The translations under genes and the position numbers were made by a program. Of a stretch of 20,995 bases of DNA, positions 9,936 through 19,448 are shown piece after piece (the first letter of the stretch is position 1; every line of letters starts with the position of its first letter). The stretch is from positions 403,085-424,079 of the forward strand of contig BFEA01000738.1 in assembly GCA_003427395.1 (NCBI GenBank), in the 5' to 3' direction. The notes under the pieces were generated by a model. The model was not told where the DNA came from. It made no database searches and saw only the letters and a list, made by a program, of their open reading frames with translations. The DNA is from Chara braunii (Eukaryota > Streptophyta > Charophyceae > Charales > Characeae).

Positions 9936-10420
9936 GCTACCTATATGGTTGACATGTTGCGTATAGGACTAGAGTTAGGATTCGATGACATCCTGTAGAC
10001 CTAGGTGTTGTTTGCAATTGTCGGGCAGTTTGGGTTGGGTTTTTGTTGAGTCCCCATCTTGAGGGCCAGGACAGGATAGATGAGGCATGTACATACTTAG
10101 GTGGCCTACACCCTGACCTTCGAGAGACAAACCCAACTTGTATTTTGAGAACGACATCACTGTGAGTGTGGATTTGAGTGAGTTGAGTGAGTCACAGTGT
10201 GGAGACGTTTTTTTTTTTTTACAGGATATTTTACCCCTGAGTGTATATTGGAGATATTTTATATGGGATATTTTATCCCTGAGTGTATATTATTTTGAGA
10301 CTTTTTTTTGGGGACTACTTGTTGTGTATGACGATGACTCTCACACTCACTCGTGTGGACCTGGCATGATGGATGATGGTTTGGTGTGAAATATGTGCGA
10401 GAAAATACCTGATGTATCTT
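9936..10420 (+). other. 3' non-coding region with T13-ACAG tract and a 26-bp direct repeat
   Basis: No gene is seen. An 8-bp inverted repeat CACTGTGA/TCACAGTG spans 10158-10199 around GTGAG-rich DNA. Thirteen T followed by ACAG (10208-10224) resembles a third splice acceptor. Two 26-bp copies of GGATATTTTAYCCCTGAGTG plus TATATT lie at 10224-10249 and 10266-10291 with one mismatch and a 42-bp period. No polypurine tract or LTR start could be placed with confidence after the gag-like ORF. Confidence 0.55.
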
Positions 10421-11100
10421 GTACCTTGTAACTTTGAATGGATGTGAACTGCCTACTCGCCGGTATACTCGTGCGATCTGCCCATGGGCAGATGAGAGGG
10501 CCGAGTATAAGGCAAGGAAGCGCAGTCTGTTTTGTGAGAGGGTGTAAGGATCTTGAATGTTTGTATGGTGAGTGTTTCATTGTTGAGCTGTGCAGAAGAC
10601 TCATAAGTTGGTCTTTTTATATTGATCATATGATGAGTGGGACACCTGTGAATGGAAAGGTTGTCCATTATCTATTTGGAAGCGCGAGAAAGTTCATCCT
10701 CGAAAAAAAAGGATGAATGAGAGACCTATTGAAGTGAGACCTCTTCTATATGTGAGATGGTTAATAAGATTGATAAATGGAAGGGTGACTTTGAGTAATA
10801 AAAACTGACGAGAGGGATCAAATTTTGTGGACTATTGATGGAATTTTTGGATGTCGCAAATGGTGCATTTTGAGAGATGTCGTCAAGATGTGTGACTTTC
10901 TTTCTCTGATCAAGCTGGGAGGCCACGACCTTGTGAATCAGGCGGTGATTTTGTTTTGTGATCGTGAAGAGGTTGTCGTGCTCCCTCTGTGTTGTCCCAC
11001 AGAGAGACAGGTAAATACCTTTATGTGCGACATGTCTATGCGAAGTTCCGCAGTAGGCTTGTATTGTTGCGACACACCGCCCGACCGCTTGTGTTAATCT
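10421..11100. other. Non-coding stretch with two short hairpins
   Basis: The ORFs here are short, lack family features and are not supported. AGAAGAC/GTCTTTT at 10594-10617 encloses a loop containing ATAAGTT, reminiscent of the hairpin array at 16.5-17.5 kb but in a different register. TTCATCCT/AGGATGAA at 10693-10717 encloses an A-rich loop. It would look like a terminator in bacteria, but the context is eukaryotic. Confidence 0.4.
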
Positions 11101-11141
11101 TGAACATTTATAAGAGACCCAGCTAGGGGTATAATTAGTAT

Positions 11142-11461
11142 CACTAAGGCGCAACCCTTAGTGTTGGCCGCTGTTTGGCACAACCTGAGCAGGGGGTCTG
11201 CGTCTGTCCAAGGGAGTAAAGACTTAAGGGGGTCAGAACGCCTAAGAGGGTTTTACTCCTGCGGAGAGGCGTGGGATAAGAGTCGTGTCATATGAGTTTT
11301 TTGAGGAAGTCTTGATTGAACGTTTATCAAGAACAACCTATCGTGGCGCAACCCACGAAAGCACTACCGCTGAAATAACAATGCGGTGGGCCGTAGTTCT
11401 GGAATGATCATCCAGACTATGGTGGGCCAAGATGGAGACCTAGTCTTCCTATACTAGACTA
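11142..11461 (+). other. Cluster of stem-loops, possible structured RNA
   Basis: Consecutive inverted repeats are seen. CACTAAGG/CCTTAGTG (11142-11163) and TCGTGG/CCACGA (11341-11358) both enclose the identical loop CGCAAC. GGAGTAAA/TTTACTCC (11213-11259) encloses a nested CTTA-GG/CC-TAAG. CTACCGC/GCGGTGG is at 11364-11389. CCGTAG-t-TCTGGA pairs with TCCAGA-CTATGG (11391-11422), 12 bp with one bulge. TAGTCT/AGACTA is at 11441-11461. Individual 6-8 bp stems are expected by chance in several kb, so only the density and the shared loop make this notable. Confidence 0.35.
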
Positions 11462-13620
11462 CAGGGAGGTTTATGTAGAGATCTATACGGTATATTTACA
11501 TGTGCCTAATGTGAAGATTTTTGAGAGGAGGGCGAGGGAAAGTCTTCAAAGGTCTCGGTTAGGGCCCGCGCCCCTAGTCACGACTTTGGGTTTCAGGGGA
11601 AGGGTTGGGGGCACACAACGAGAAGTCGGCGGTTGTCTAGGGCACAGGGGAGAGGACGATTAAAGATCCAATGGAACTTATGCTGTAGTACAATGGGGAG
11701 TATCCTGACGTCCGAATGTCCAGGTGACGGAGACCTTGGTTGGAATCCTGGCAGCATAAAGTTGTGTTTGGCATGGATTATTGGAGGCCTCAACCCTTGG
11801 TCTGTCGGCCAATCCGATTGGTACCCTGCTCGTCAGCACTTTTGGGAGTGTGGTTGAATTGATAGCTTTGATCCTGCGAAGCGACGAAGACGTCACTTAA
11901 TATGGTCCGGTAAGCTGTTGGTGCGAATACCCTTACAAGGGTATCCGCCCTGGTTTTGGCAAGTGATAGAAAACAAGCTAAGTCTAAAGGTTTGAGTATG
12001 CGGCGCAAGACGCAGCGATGTCTAAGAGCTACGTCGACCGAATGATCGACCAGGTTAGAGAGTGTGTGGGCGCGCAGGTTTGAGACGCGCGTGATTTTTA
12101 TTCCCTTTTTAATTACGATGGAAGACGCGGCGTGGATTTTGGTCGACGTGCCGCATTGTATCAGTTGTTTGTTTTAAACTGACTAACCATGGGTGCGTTG
12201 TTTTCTGGTTCCGCGGGGTACGGTGGACGGTTCAGTGAGCCGGGGTGGACGTACACGGAATCCAGATGATGGGACCTGATGGATTCGGTTAGGGAAGGGT
12301 GCCGCGACACGACATGTAGGCCGGCGTGCAAGTGCGGGCCGAGAAGTGGCGTTGGGCGGTTCCTTGGCCCTAGAGGCCGTGGGCTACCTCTTACTAGGAG
12401 ATTCGCGCCCACTGGTACCAGGCTTGGGCTTAGCCCTATAGGTTACGGCATCGGACAACTACTACGGAGGTTCGGGGGTCGAGGCCGGTGGGCGTCGGCG
12501 CGGGAGCAGCGAAGCGGCGCATTAGGGGTGTGACAGACCCATGAGCCTAGCTCAATGGGCGCGCCATTTGAATTGTTAAGGGACAAACCCAAGTCCGGGT
12601 TCCTGAGTGCTTGAAATACAGGCGATATTCCTCCATCCCTGCCGTTTTGAGACAGGGGCTGAGGAGTTAACGTGAAAACCAGCGATAAGGTGTCCAACAT
12701 GCGGGGGCTGGTCGTGGCCAGCTGACGAGCGTACCGGCCTGGTCGCGTTGTCTGCTGGGAGAGAACTCACTGCGAGCATGCCGGTGGGACTCGAAGGCTG
12801 GGCCAGGGAGGGACAGTCTCGGGCACGATGGAAGGGGCCGCGGATACGAAGAGCCTACGGATGCATATGGGCTTCAAAAGTTTTTTTTAATCTGATTAGG
12901 TGCTTCCTATTGCTGTCAGGGTCTCTGTCGGGGCTTGTCCTGGCAGCCACCATACTACAGGCCTACAGCAAGCCGGCGACCCCGAAACCGGTAACTATCT
13001 ATGGGCCGCAAAGGGCCGGACCGGTGTCGGAAGGGAGCGAGCCAGAGGCCGCGACCATATTGACATACAGAGGGTCGTCGAATTCGCCTGCATGGAAATT
13101 GGGGAAGGGTAGTTGCGCTGCCTGGTAGCTGTCTGATGGGATTGGGCATAGGAGCAGGCGAGCCCCTCCCTGTCGAAATTGGTAAGTATTGGGCTCCCTC
13201 CAAAGTAAGCAAGAAAATGAGTTGATGTGAGGAAAATAAGGTAATGAGTAGAAGTGAACTTGGACCAGGGCGATGTCGGGTACTGACAGAACGGAGTATT
13301 TGGGTAAGCTGTTGTGGGGCGCTTTTCTTTTTGCGCCCACGTACACAGATGGAAACTTTCGGTTTGTCCCAAAAGGCTTTGGACGAGTGGGGCATCCGTT
13401 GTTTTCTCAGCCTGTAGTTGTCGATGTGGAAGTGAGACGATGCGTCCGACTTCCGATGCGTTGGGGGCGAGCGGCGGAGTCCGACCGTAGGCCGAGAGCG
13501 GTCGAGGGCGACACTATCCAAAGACTGGGGGCGGAGTGACGGGCTACAGCCAAAGTGGAATGAACTTAGGCGCAAGGACGCGTCAGGTGCGTTCAGGCAC
13601 AAGGAGGAGGTAAGAGGCTA
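11462..13620. other. Non-coding, GC-rich stretch; no supported gene
   Basis: ORFs up to 215 codons exist on the minus strand (12955-13602), and one of 126 codons on the plus strand (12748-13128) contains a hydrophobic run. None has a recognisable domain or consistent family pattern, and GC-rich DNA readily gives such ORFs. One strong palindrome, ATACCCTT/AAGGGTAT flanked by GCG/CGC, lies at 11923-11948. No tRNA or rRNA signature was found. Confidence 0.5.
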
Positions 13621-15024
13621 TGGAGGGGGCAAGGAAATTATTAGCTCACTCGATTCTCAACGAAACCGAGTGAGAGAAAAGGCTAGACTGATATTTTAAC
13701 CCGGGCGAACGAATGGTAGGCTTCGTCTAGCGAAAAGAGGAGAGAGTAGTATGGTAGGAGAGAAAAGTTGTGCGTAAGGGAGTGCGGGAAATGGTGGAGA
13801 GCAATAACGAAGACATCCCCAGACTCACGAGTAAGATGGAAAAGAGCAGTTGATTAAGAGTCTGTGAGGTTGCGCGAATCTGACTACGACGTTAATACGA
13901 ATGTTAAGTTAGTTGTTAGTAGGCTAGTAGGAAAAGGCGACCTCGTGGTGCTACTCGGGACTGGAGATGGTCGCGTGAAGGGGCGAATCTTTCGCTCAAT
14001 CCATGATGGAAATAAGTAAAGGGAAACCGTAGAGAAGGAACTCTGCAGTCGGGGGACTTTTCCTAGATTCGGAGATTAGTGTTTAAGTTTTGGAGGTGTG
14101 TCAGCCAGGAGTTGTGCTCGGAAAGGGAACGTGGAGTTAGCAATGAATCTTTCCGAGTTTTAGCTAAAGATTCATTTGGATTTTGCTTGCTTCTGGACGA
14201 ACGATCCATAGGGGAAGTCAATCGCGCGATCCAAAGTGTTTTCTTCATATTGAGTGCGGCCGCATAGGAGCGAAAGAATCAGGCGAGTTGTTTACCTGAG
14301 CAAGTGGCTGTCAGACGACGCGTTGAACGTTCGGGCGGTGGTGGGAACAACATGATGACGGTCGTGTTGTCAGAAACTCACCTGGGGGCTAGCGGGATGC
14401 TCGCCTATTCGGTGGTAGCAACATGAGGACAGCTGAGGGAGGAAGAGTTTCCTGTTTACAAGTTCGTACTGGAACGTGTAGCAGGGGGACACCGTAGAGT
14501 TCCAAGTTTTCAGTGCAGGATTCGATCGATTTTTGTCCCTCTTGTTGATGGGAGGTAAGTCACGGGGATTTGAGGCCTACCTGGTGGCCACCGTGCTATC
14601 CAGTTCTGCTAAGCTAAAGGGCTGAGGGGCGGGATGTGAGGCCGGAGAACCGCCTGTTTACTAACATGCGGCTCGCGTTGTGGGCCAAAGTGACGGCCAG
14701 ACCAGCAGGGCGCAGACCCAGTCATCCGCTGGAGTGTCGATCAGTCTACCGAGCCGGACGGTAAAGAGTGAGTGGAGAGATTGTACGCTTGCAGAGGGGC
14801 CGGGGTCACCAAACCAATTGAAAGGGGGTGTCCTCGTTGAGAGACTGAGGGTTAGCAATTTGGCGGATCGACATCCATTTGACCAGGGTACGTTTGCTAA
14901 TCGCTAAAGACCGTGTGAGCTAGTTCTTCTGAGGCGGCAGTCTGATGACTAACCGCATCTCGATTCAGCAGGATACCAGGGGGAGGAAGGAAGAGCGCGT
15001 ACCTGGTCGGCATCGTTAAGCACC
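13621..15024. other. Non-coding stretch with several long inverted repeats
   Basis: Seen directly: CTCACTCG/CGAGTGAG at 13645-13674, GCTAGAC/GTCTAGC at 13682-13731, ACAACATGA/TCGTGTTGT at 14347-14370 (one T-G pair), GGTTAGCAA/TTGCTAATC at 14850-14902 (one G-T pair), and the palindromes ATCGCGCGAT near 14221 and GGTGGCCACC near 14582. The overlapping stems at 14117-14176 are listed separately. No gene is supported. Confidence 0.45.
14117..14176 (+). other. Two overlapping, mutually exclusive hairpins
   Basis: CTCGGAAAG (14117-14125) is perfectly complementary to CTTTCCGAG (14149-14157). AATGAATCTTT (14142-14152) is perfectly complementary to AAAGATTCATT (14166-14176). Both pairings need 14149-14152, so only one can form fully at a time. 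This geometry resembles an attenuator or conformational switch, but it may simply be an eroded compound palindrome. No reading frame or promoter is linked to it. Confidence 0.45.
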
Positions 15025-15239
15025 ATGGTGTTTGATACGGAGATCGATAGAGGGTATTGTCCGCATGCAGGCTGCTATGGATTATGGGCAGCAGACAGAA
15101 GACTGATGGGAGCTTGCATGCGGGCGGCGTTCCAAGTAGTCATATCTACGAGCTTGGGGCTGACTATACCCAGTTCGGAAGTATTTGTTGTGCACCTTTT
15201 ATTCGTTATGTGTTGTCGATGCACCTATGAACTGCGTGA

Positions 15240-15770
15240 GGGTTGCTGTCGCTAGTGATTGCCACTCTCTCTGTTTGATTGCAGTTGAGTAAAACTGTTG
15301 CGGAAAACTACATCTGAGCACGGACCGGGACAGTTGTTGTTGCTGTTGTGTACTACTGTGGACTGCGGGTCGCCGTGTACCGCTGCCAATCGTTGGGACC
15401 TAGGCACAGGATGTCATTGCGGTTGTTTGGTGATTGCGGCTGTTGACCAGCGCTGGGTGCACACTGCTGTGTATTACGTACTGGACACAGACTGTGACTA
15501 CTGCTGTTCGGTGGCTACAGACTGCGGACTGTGGATTGGGGCTTCTGTGTGTGGGTGAGAGGCCGATGGAAGGCAGGGCTGCTGCTACCAGCGACTGTCT
15601 GCTGGTGCTGCGGGCTGCGCATTGACTGGTTGTGTTGCTATGGATTGCTGCTGCAGAGGACTGTTACTATTGCTGTTGGGTAGGAGGCATTTCTGTGGAC
15701 CATGTGTGGGTTGCAGTGGCTAGCAACTGTCGTTGTTGCTATTTGAACGCTGCTGAAAATATTGCCGCTG
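15240..15770 (+). repeat. Degenerate CTG/TGY-rich low-complexity tract
   Basis: The plus strand is dominated by GCTG, TGTTG and GACTG words, with recurring diverged motifs such as CAGACTGTGACTACTGCTG (15488 region), CAGACTGCGGACTGTGG (15521 region) and GACTGTTACTATTGCTGTTG (15659 region). It appears to be an eroded trinucleotide or minisatellite array. Cys-rich ORFs across it (15298-15558, 15632-15847) are composition artefacts. Confidence 0.5.
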
Positions 15771-16455
15771 CATCCGGAGGCTGTTGCACGCCGCTGAGTG
15801 ACCACGATCGGGCAAGGCTCGGAGAGGTGGTCAGGCTGGACAAGTAGACAGGTTGGTACTGCGGGTTAGGAGGTCGCGAGAGGGTTGCCCTTGACAGTTT
15901 GACTCCAGGGGCTGACCAAGCTGTGACATTGGCCGCCATTGCGGGACCCTTAGGCGAGTCAAGGAAACAAGACCCTCTCCAGTGAGGTTGAGAGCACTCC
16001 TCTGGTATCTGAGAGTCTCAAAACCTTCTACTTCTACCCTTCTTAGTCTAAGTCTGGTCCTGATCTGAGGGGAAGGCGGCAGGCGGGATTGCAACCCGTA
16101 GGACTGCATCAAGACTCTGTGGGGAGTCAACCCACCGATTGCGGGAGCTCTGCCGGAACTTAGGAGGAGTTCTGGAGGCAGGGAACTAACAAGTAACCAT
16201 TGCTTTCCCTCTATACACCCGAGCTATAACCCCTATTTGTACTACCCATTGCACCGCTGACTGAATATATGACGTGCAACCTTACTCTATTTTTGGCTTG
16301 ACTTTCAGGACACTGAACAATACTAAATAAAGGAATGTCTGCTCAAATCTAAGTTTCAGTTTTGTTGATTGTATGAAGTCAGACTGTTGAAAAGAACCGC
16401 ATCAGGGAAGGGCAGGATGATGGGAGGATTTGTATGATGATTGACCGGGTCATTA
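15771..16455. other. Non-coding stretch
   Basis: No supported gene. Composition changes near 16160 from mixed to AT-richer DNA. AATAAA occurs at about 16325, which could serve as a polyadenylation signal for transcription in the plus direction, without any linked ORF. Otherwise I see nothing distinctive. Confidence 0.4.
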
Positions 16456-16746
16456 AGGCTGAGGAGTCCCCATAAGTTTGGGGAACCCCAGCGCTTTGTT
16501 TTATTTTGGTTTTGCATGGAGAAATCAAACTCTTTTATAAGTTTAGGGGGTCTGATTACTCTCGAGGCAGGGATGTCCCCATAAGTTTGGGGAGACCCAG
16601 TGTTGTGGTCAGCATGGAGGGTCAGGTTGTTCTATAAGTTTCGATGGCCTGACTGCTCTGACCTGTGAGGGGTTTGACTGTGCCTGATTTTCAGGGACTC
16701 AGGGCACTCAATAAGTTTTGGTGCCTTGGGTTGCCTTGTTTTCATT

Positions 16747-17151
16747 NGGATTTTACTTGTTTNTTTGGTTTNTGAACGAGGGGANCGAGNCGTTNTGTAA
16801 GTTCAGGTGGCTGTGTCCCTTCCTGCTCTTTACTCTNANTAAATAATATTGGCAAAGAGGCAGACCCTTNTGTAAGTTCAGGGGGTTTGACTCGATGCCA
16901 NACACATAATGGCTCAGATAGAAACGAATCTGGCAGAGAGTTNGACCNTTCTGTAAGTTCAGGGGGTCTGGCTCAAAGCCTCGCACATGCTGGAACCCAA
17001 TGGTTATAATTTGGCTATACTTTATTACTATTNTATTNANGAACGAGCTAATCANACTGTTCTATAAGTTTAGGTGGTCTGACTATAGCCATATCATAAC
17101 TTGAAGAGAGTATAACNAAGAATAGAATTGATGGTAAACTGGGGCAGACTN
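16747..17151. other. Cluster of single ambiguous bases
   Basis: Eighteen isolated Ns occur within 405 nt (16747 to 17151), compared with only four others in the window (17253, 18895, 20003, 20194). Seven fall inside hairpin units (16785, 16790, 16795, 16870, 16943, 16948, 17055). They most likely mark unresolved consensus between near-identical repeats or reads stalled on hairpins. Confidence 0.8.
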
Positions 17152-17157
17152 ACCTTA

Positions 17158-17348
17158 AGTTAGTTCAGTCATATGCAGCCTTAGAAGACAAAGACGAAGA
17201 TAAGTATATATAACTTGGATACCTTAAACAGTCCTTGGCGACTAGACTGGTCNAGTTAGTTCAGTCATATGCAGCCTTAGAAGACAAAGACGAAGATAAG
17301 TATATATAACTTGGATACCTTAAACAGTCCTTGGCGACTAGACTGGTC
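17158..17348. other. Probable assembly artefact: exact 95-bp duplication around one N
   Basis: 17158-17252 and 17254-17348 are identical over 95 nt and separated by a single N at 17253. An exact copy in a region where true repeats are diverged, with an N precisely at the seam, indicates two overlapping contig ends joined without merging. The real sequence is probably 96 nt shorter. Confidence 0.85.
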
Positions 17349-17570
17349 AAGTCATGTGCCCAAAGAAGAGAAAAGTAGTTGTGCCCTCTGTTCGTGTATA
17401 CTTGGCCAAGTCAGAACGCTCTATAAGTTTAGGTATTCTGACTCTAGGCCTGACTAATTTGGGTGCGCTCTGTAAGTTCAGGTGGCCTGACCTATACCTT
17501 ATGTAAGATGGGTATAAATGGTTAAATCATTGAGATATCATGAACTATTGTTTGTTCAGGCTGACTTGAG

Positions 17571-17798
17571 TGCTGCCCAAATTTCTACTATTTTGGAAAG
17601 TTAGACAGAATTTGACTTTCCAGAGTTAGAAATTATCTCTGCCCTCATATCTGACTTCGTATAAATCTGAGAAGTCTCCCTTTCTAAAAAGAATGCCGCC
17701 CAAGCTTCTACTATTTTGGAGAGTTTGACAGAATTTGAATTGCCGAAGTTAGAAATTATTTCTGCTTTCATATCTGGACTTCTGTAAATTCTGAAAAG
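17571..17798 (+). repeat. Diverged tandem duplication, about 104-bp units, 123-bp period
   Basis: 17571-17674 and 17694-17798 share long blocks such as TTCTACTATTTTGGA, GACAGAATTTGA and GTTAGAAATTAT with substitutions throughout. The first unit ends in a small hairpin GACTTC/GAAGTC (17653-17676) that is weak in the second. Unlike the exact 95-bp copies nearby, the divergence here argues for a real old duplication. No coding function is supported. Confidence 0.75.
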
Positions 17799-18799
17799 AT
17801 ATTTTTCCTATGGGAAGCGTTGCCGAAATTTTCTTAGTCTTAGGAGGATCGATTATAATTTTGACAAATGGCGATCTTGATAGTCCACTCTGACTAAGGG
17901 AAGACTTGCCATATTGCTTAGAGGTAGGTTTAGACATAGTTAACTAGGGTAACTTGGATAAGATCGTGATATGAAGAGTATTCTCCATGGACTCATAGGT
18001 TTAGTCTGCGGCATTGACCTGTCATGTGTTACAGGTCCTCTTGATCGTTTGATTCAAGTTCAATCACTAGATTCAGCCTGATCCCTTGAGGATCATTCTC
18101 TGTTATCACTGATAACAGGTCGGTTGCCGATTCGTCGGTTTACGACTCAATTCCAACTCACCCTCCATACTCAACCTAGAAGGCTTTAGCCCTCGTCATT
18201 TTCATTGTTTCATTAAGGTTTTACTCGGACTTTTATTGAATGGCAATTTAACAGAAGCACTGAGTATTTAATTATGGTTGGTTGGACAGTAGGTTGGGGC
18301 TTGCATGGCTAAAGCAAGGGGTATGAGTACAGAGAGTGGTTGGGGTTGACTCCGTGTAGTGCGTGGACTTTGTTGGATTTTTGATGTGATTGCGAGTATA
18401 TTTTTGTGGTTCGGATTTTGGATCCGACTATCTGCGATCACGCATATACCTATGGTTGCGAGGAGCCCCGCTGTGATTGTTAGAAGTGATCGTCACATAA
18501 TTATCCCCTTGTATATAAGTATATGTGTGTACCTATGTTGGAAGTCGCATGGCCCAAAAGCCAGCGTAATAAGGGTTAAATAAGAATGGGGTAGGCAGAA
18601 GCCCCCCCGCCTCCTGATTGTATACTTTTGGGAGTTCTTAGTCGGACGTTTCTTCCTAGGCCGGGATTAAAGGTCCTTGCCCAGGACATCCCAAGCCCTA
18701 GGCTCCGCATGGAAGGAACTTTCCCTCCCGCAAAGCCTATTCATCCAGCCAGCCAAGACACTCAAGCCAAAGGCATGAGGTCTCGCGGCGGTCGCACGA
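17799..18799. other. Non-coding stretch with adjacent hairpins and a TATA-like box
   Basis: Between 18016 and 18118 four inverted repeats follow one another: GACCTGT/ACAGGTC, CTTGATC/GAT-t-CAAG, TGATCC/GGATCA and CTGTTATC/GATAACAG with a 3-nt loop (18100-18118). TATATAAG at 18512-18519 is a good TATA-box match and could lie in the U3 part of an LTR that ends at 19693, but the LTR start was not found. No gene is supported. Confidence 0.4.
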
Positions 18800-18990
18800 C
18801 TATTCCTTCAGCCGTGCAATATCGAGAGGGAGTAGACCCTCACGATACTTCGAGTCTGACACTTGAGTGTCATAAGCGGTACTCGGATCCACGANCTATT
18901 CCTTCAGCCGTGCAATATCGAGAGGGAGTAGACCCTCACGATACTTCGAGTCTGACACTTGAGTGTCATAAGCGGTACTCGGATCCACGA
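18800..18990. other. Probable assembly artefact: second exact 95-bp duplication around one N
   Basis: 18800-18894 and 18896-18990 are identical over 95 nt with a single N at 18895. The copy length equals that of the duplication at 17158-17348, which is hard to explain biologically and natural for a fixed assembler overlap. Within the unit, TATCG-a-GAGGG pairs with CCCTC-a-CGATA (18820-18847), and TGACACT/AGTGTCA is at 18857-18872. Confidence 0.88.
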
Positions 18991-19448
18991 GGGACCACTT
19001 GATTATGGGCACTACATAGTACGCCATCATTGCGACCGCTTGCGTACGCTTGCATCGCGAGTCGATATGAGTTAGCCCTGCGTCCGCGCGGGTTTATAAT
19101 AAGTCTCATGTGCGACGCCTATTCGATTTCCGCATCAGAAAGTTATGGGTTGGCTACCGAGGGGCTAGGAGCATTGTCGCGTTGTTTGTTTTGTATCGTT
19201 TCATATGCGTGTGTGTATGTGTGTGTTTTATTGTTGTATTCGTAGAGTGGTGTGCATGTGGTGTGTGGAATGCGTCCTATTTGACCGACGACGAGTCGCG
19301 CTTGGGACTTCATCCCCCCAAGATGTCGGCCCGCGTGCGGGCTCAATAGAGGCGTATTACTGCGCGTACCCCCTATGCTACAACGAACGAGAAACGCCAT
19401 CGGCTGGTCCACCTCTACGATTGCAAGTAATTAGCTTTCGTACTGTGG
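18991..19448. other. Non-coding stretch upstream of the second LTR segment
   Basis: It contains a TG-rich microsatellite-like patch at about 19205-19235 and a TTTATAATAA TATA-like sequence at about 19093. If the segment at 19449-19693 is the 3' part of an LTR, this interval would be its U3/R portion. That cannot be tested here because the matching part of the first copy lies outside the window. Confidence 0.4.

Larger units (their letters stand above)
16458..17490 (+). repeat. Array of about eleven stem-loops with a conserved loop and diverged stems
   Basis: Units lie at 16458-16492, 16523-16557, 16570-16598, 16621-16653, 16696-16732, 16781-16819, 16857-16893, 16938-16974, 17052-17082, 17404-17450 and 17459-17490. 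A weaker unit is at 17147-17170. All are in the same orientation. The loop is 11 nt, consensus CTRTAAGTTYA, and TAAGTT is present in every unit. Stems of 10-14 positions pair with many G-U pairs and differ between units, for example GTCAGG/CCTGAC, GTCAGAA/TTCTGAC, AGGGCAC/GTGCCTT, TCCCC/GGGGA and CAGACCC/GGGTTTG. Several stems contain Ns. Spacing is irregular, about 45-110 bp apart from one larger gap. Function is unknown. It could be a family of palindromic selfish repeats or a repeated RNA structure. Confidence 0.85.

Noticed and set aside
10693-10717. Intrinsic transcription terminator
   Set aside because: The stem TTCATCCT/AGGATGAA has an A-rich loop but no following T run, and the context is eukaryotic.
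12748-13602. Plus-strand 126-codon ORF with a hydrophobic segment and overlapping minus-strand 215-codon ORF
   Set aside because: They overlap on opposite strands in GC-rich DNA, have no recognisable domain, and lack any supporting signal. They are treated as chance ORFs.
10807-14960. Hammerhead ribozyme cores (CTGACGA near 10807, CTGATGA near 14942), as in retrozymes
   Set aside because: Neither is followed by the required GAAA with flanking complementary stems.
15298-15847. Cysteine-rich ORFs
   Set aside because: They follow from the TGY-rich composition of a degenerate repeat tract, and several overlapping frames show the same bias.
16458-17490. Reading the hairpin array as a CRISPR array
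   Set aside because: Units are imperfect palindromes with variable stems and irregular spacing in a eukaryotic retroelement context. There are no identical repeats, unique spacers of fixed size or cas genes.
9936-19448. tRNA or rRNA genes in the long non-coding interval
   Set aside because: No T-arm consensus with a matching acceptor stem and no conserved rRNA segment was found by eye. A tRNAscan-SE or Infernal run would be the decisive check.
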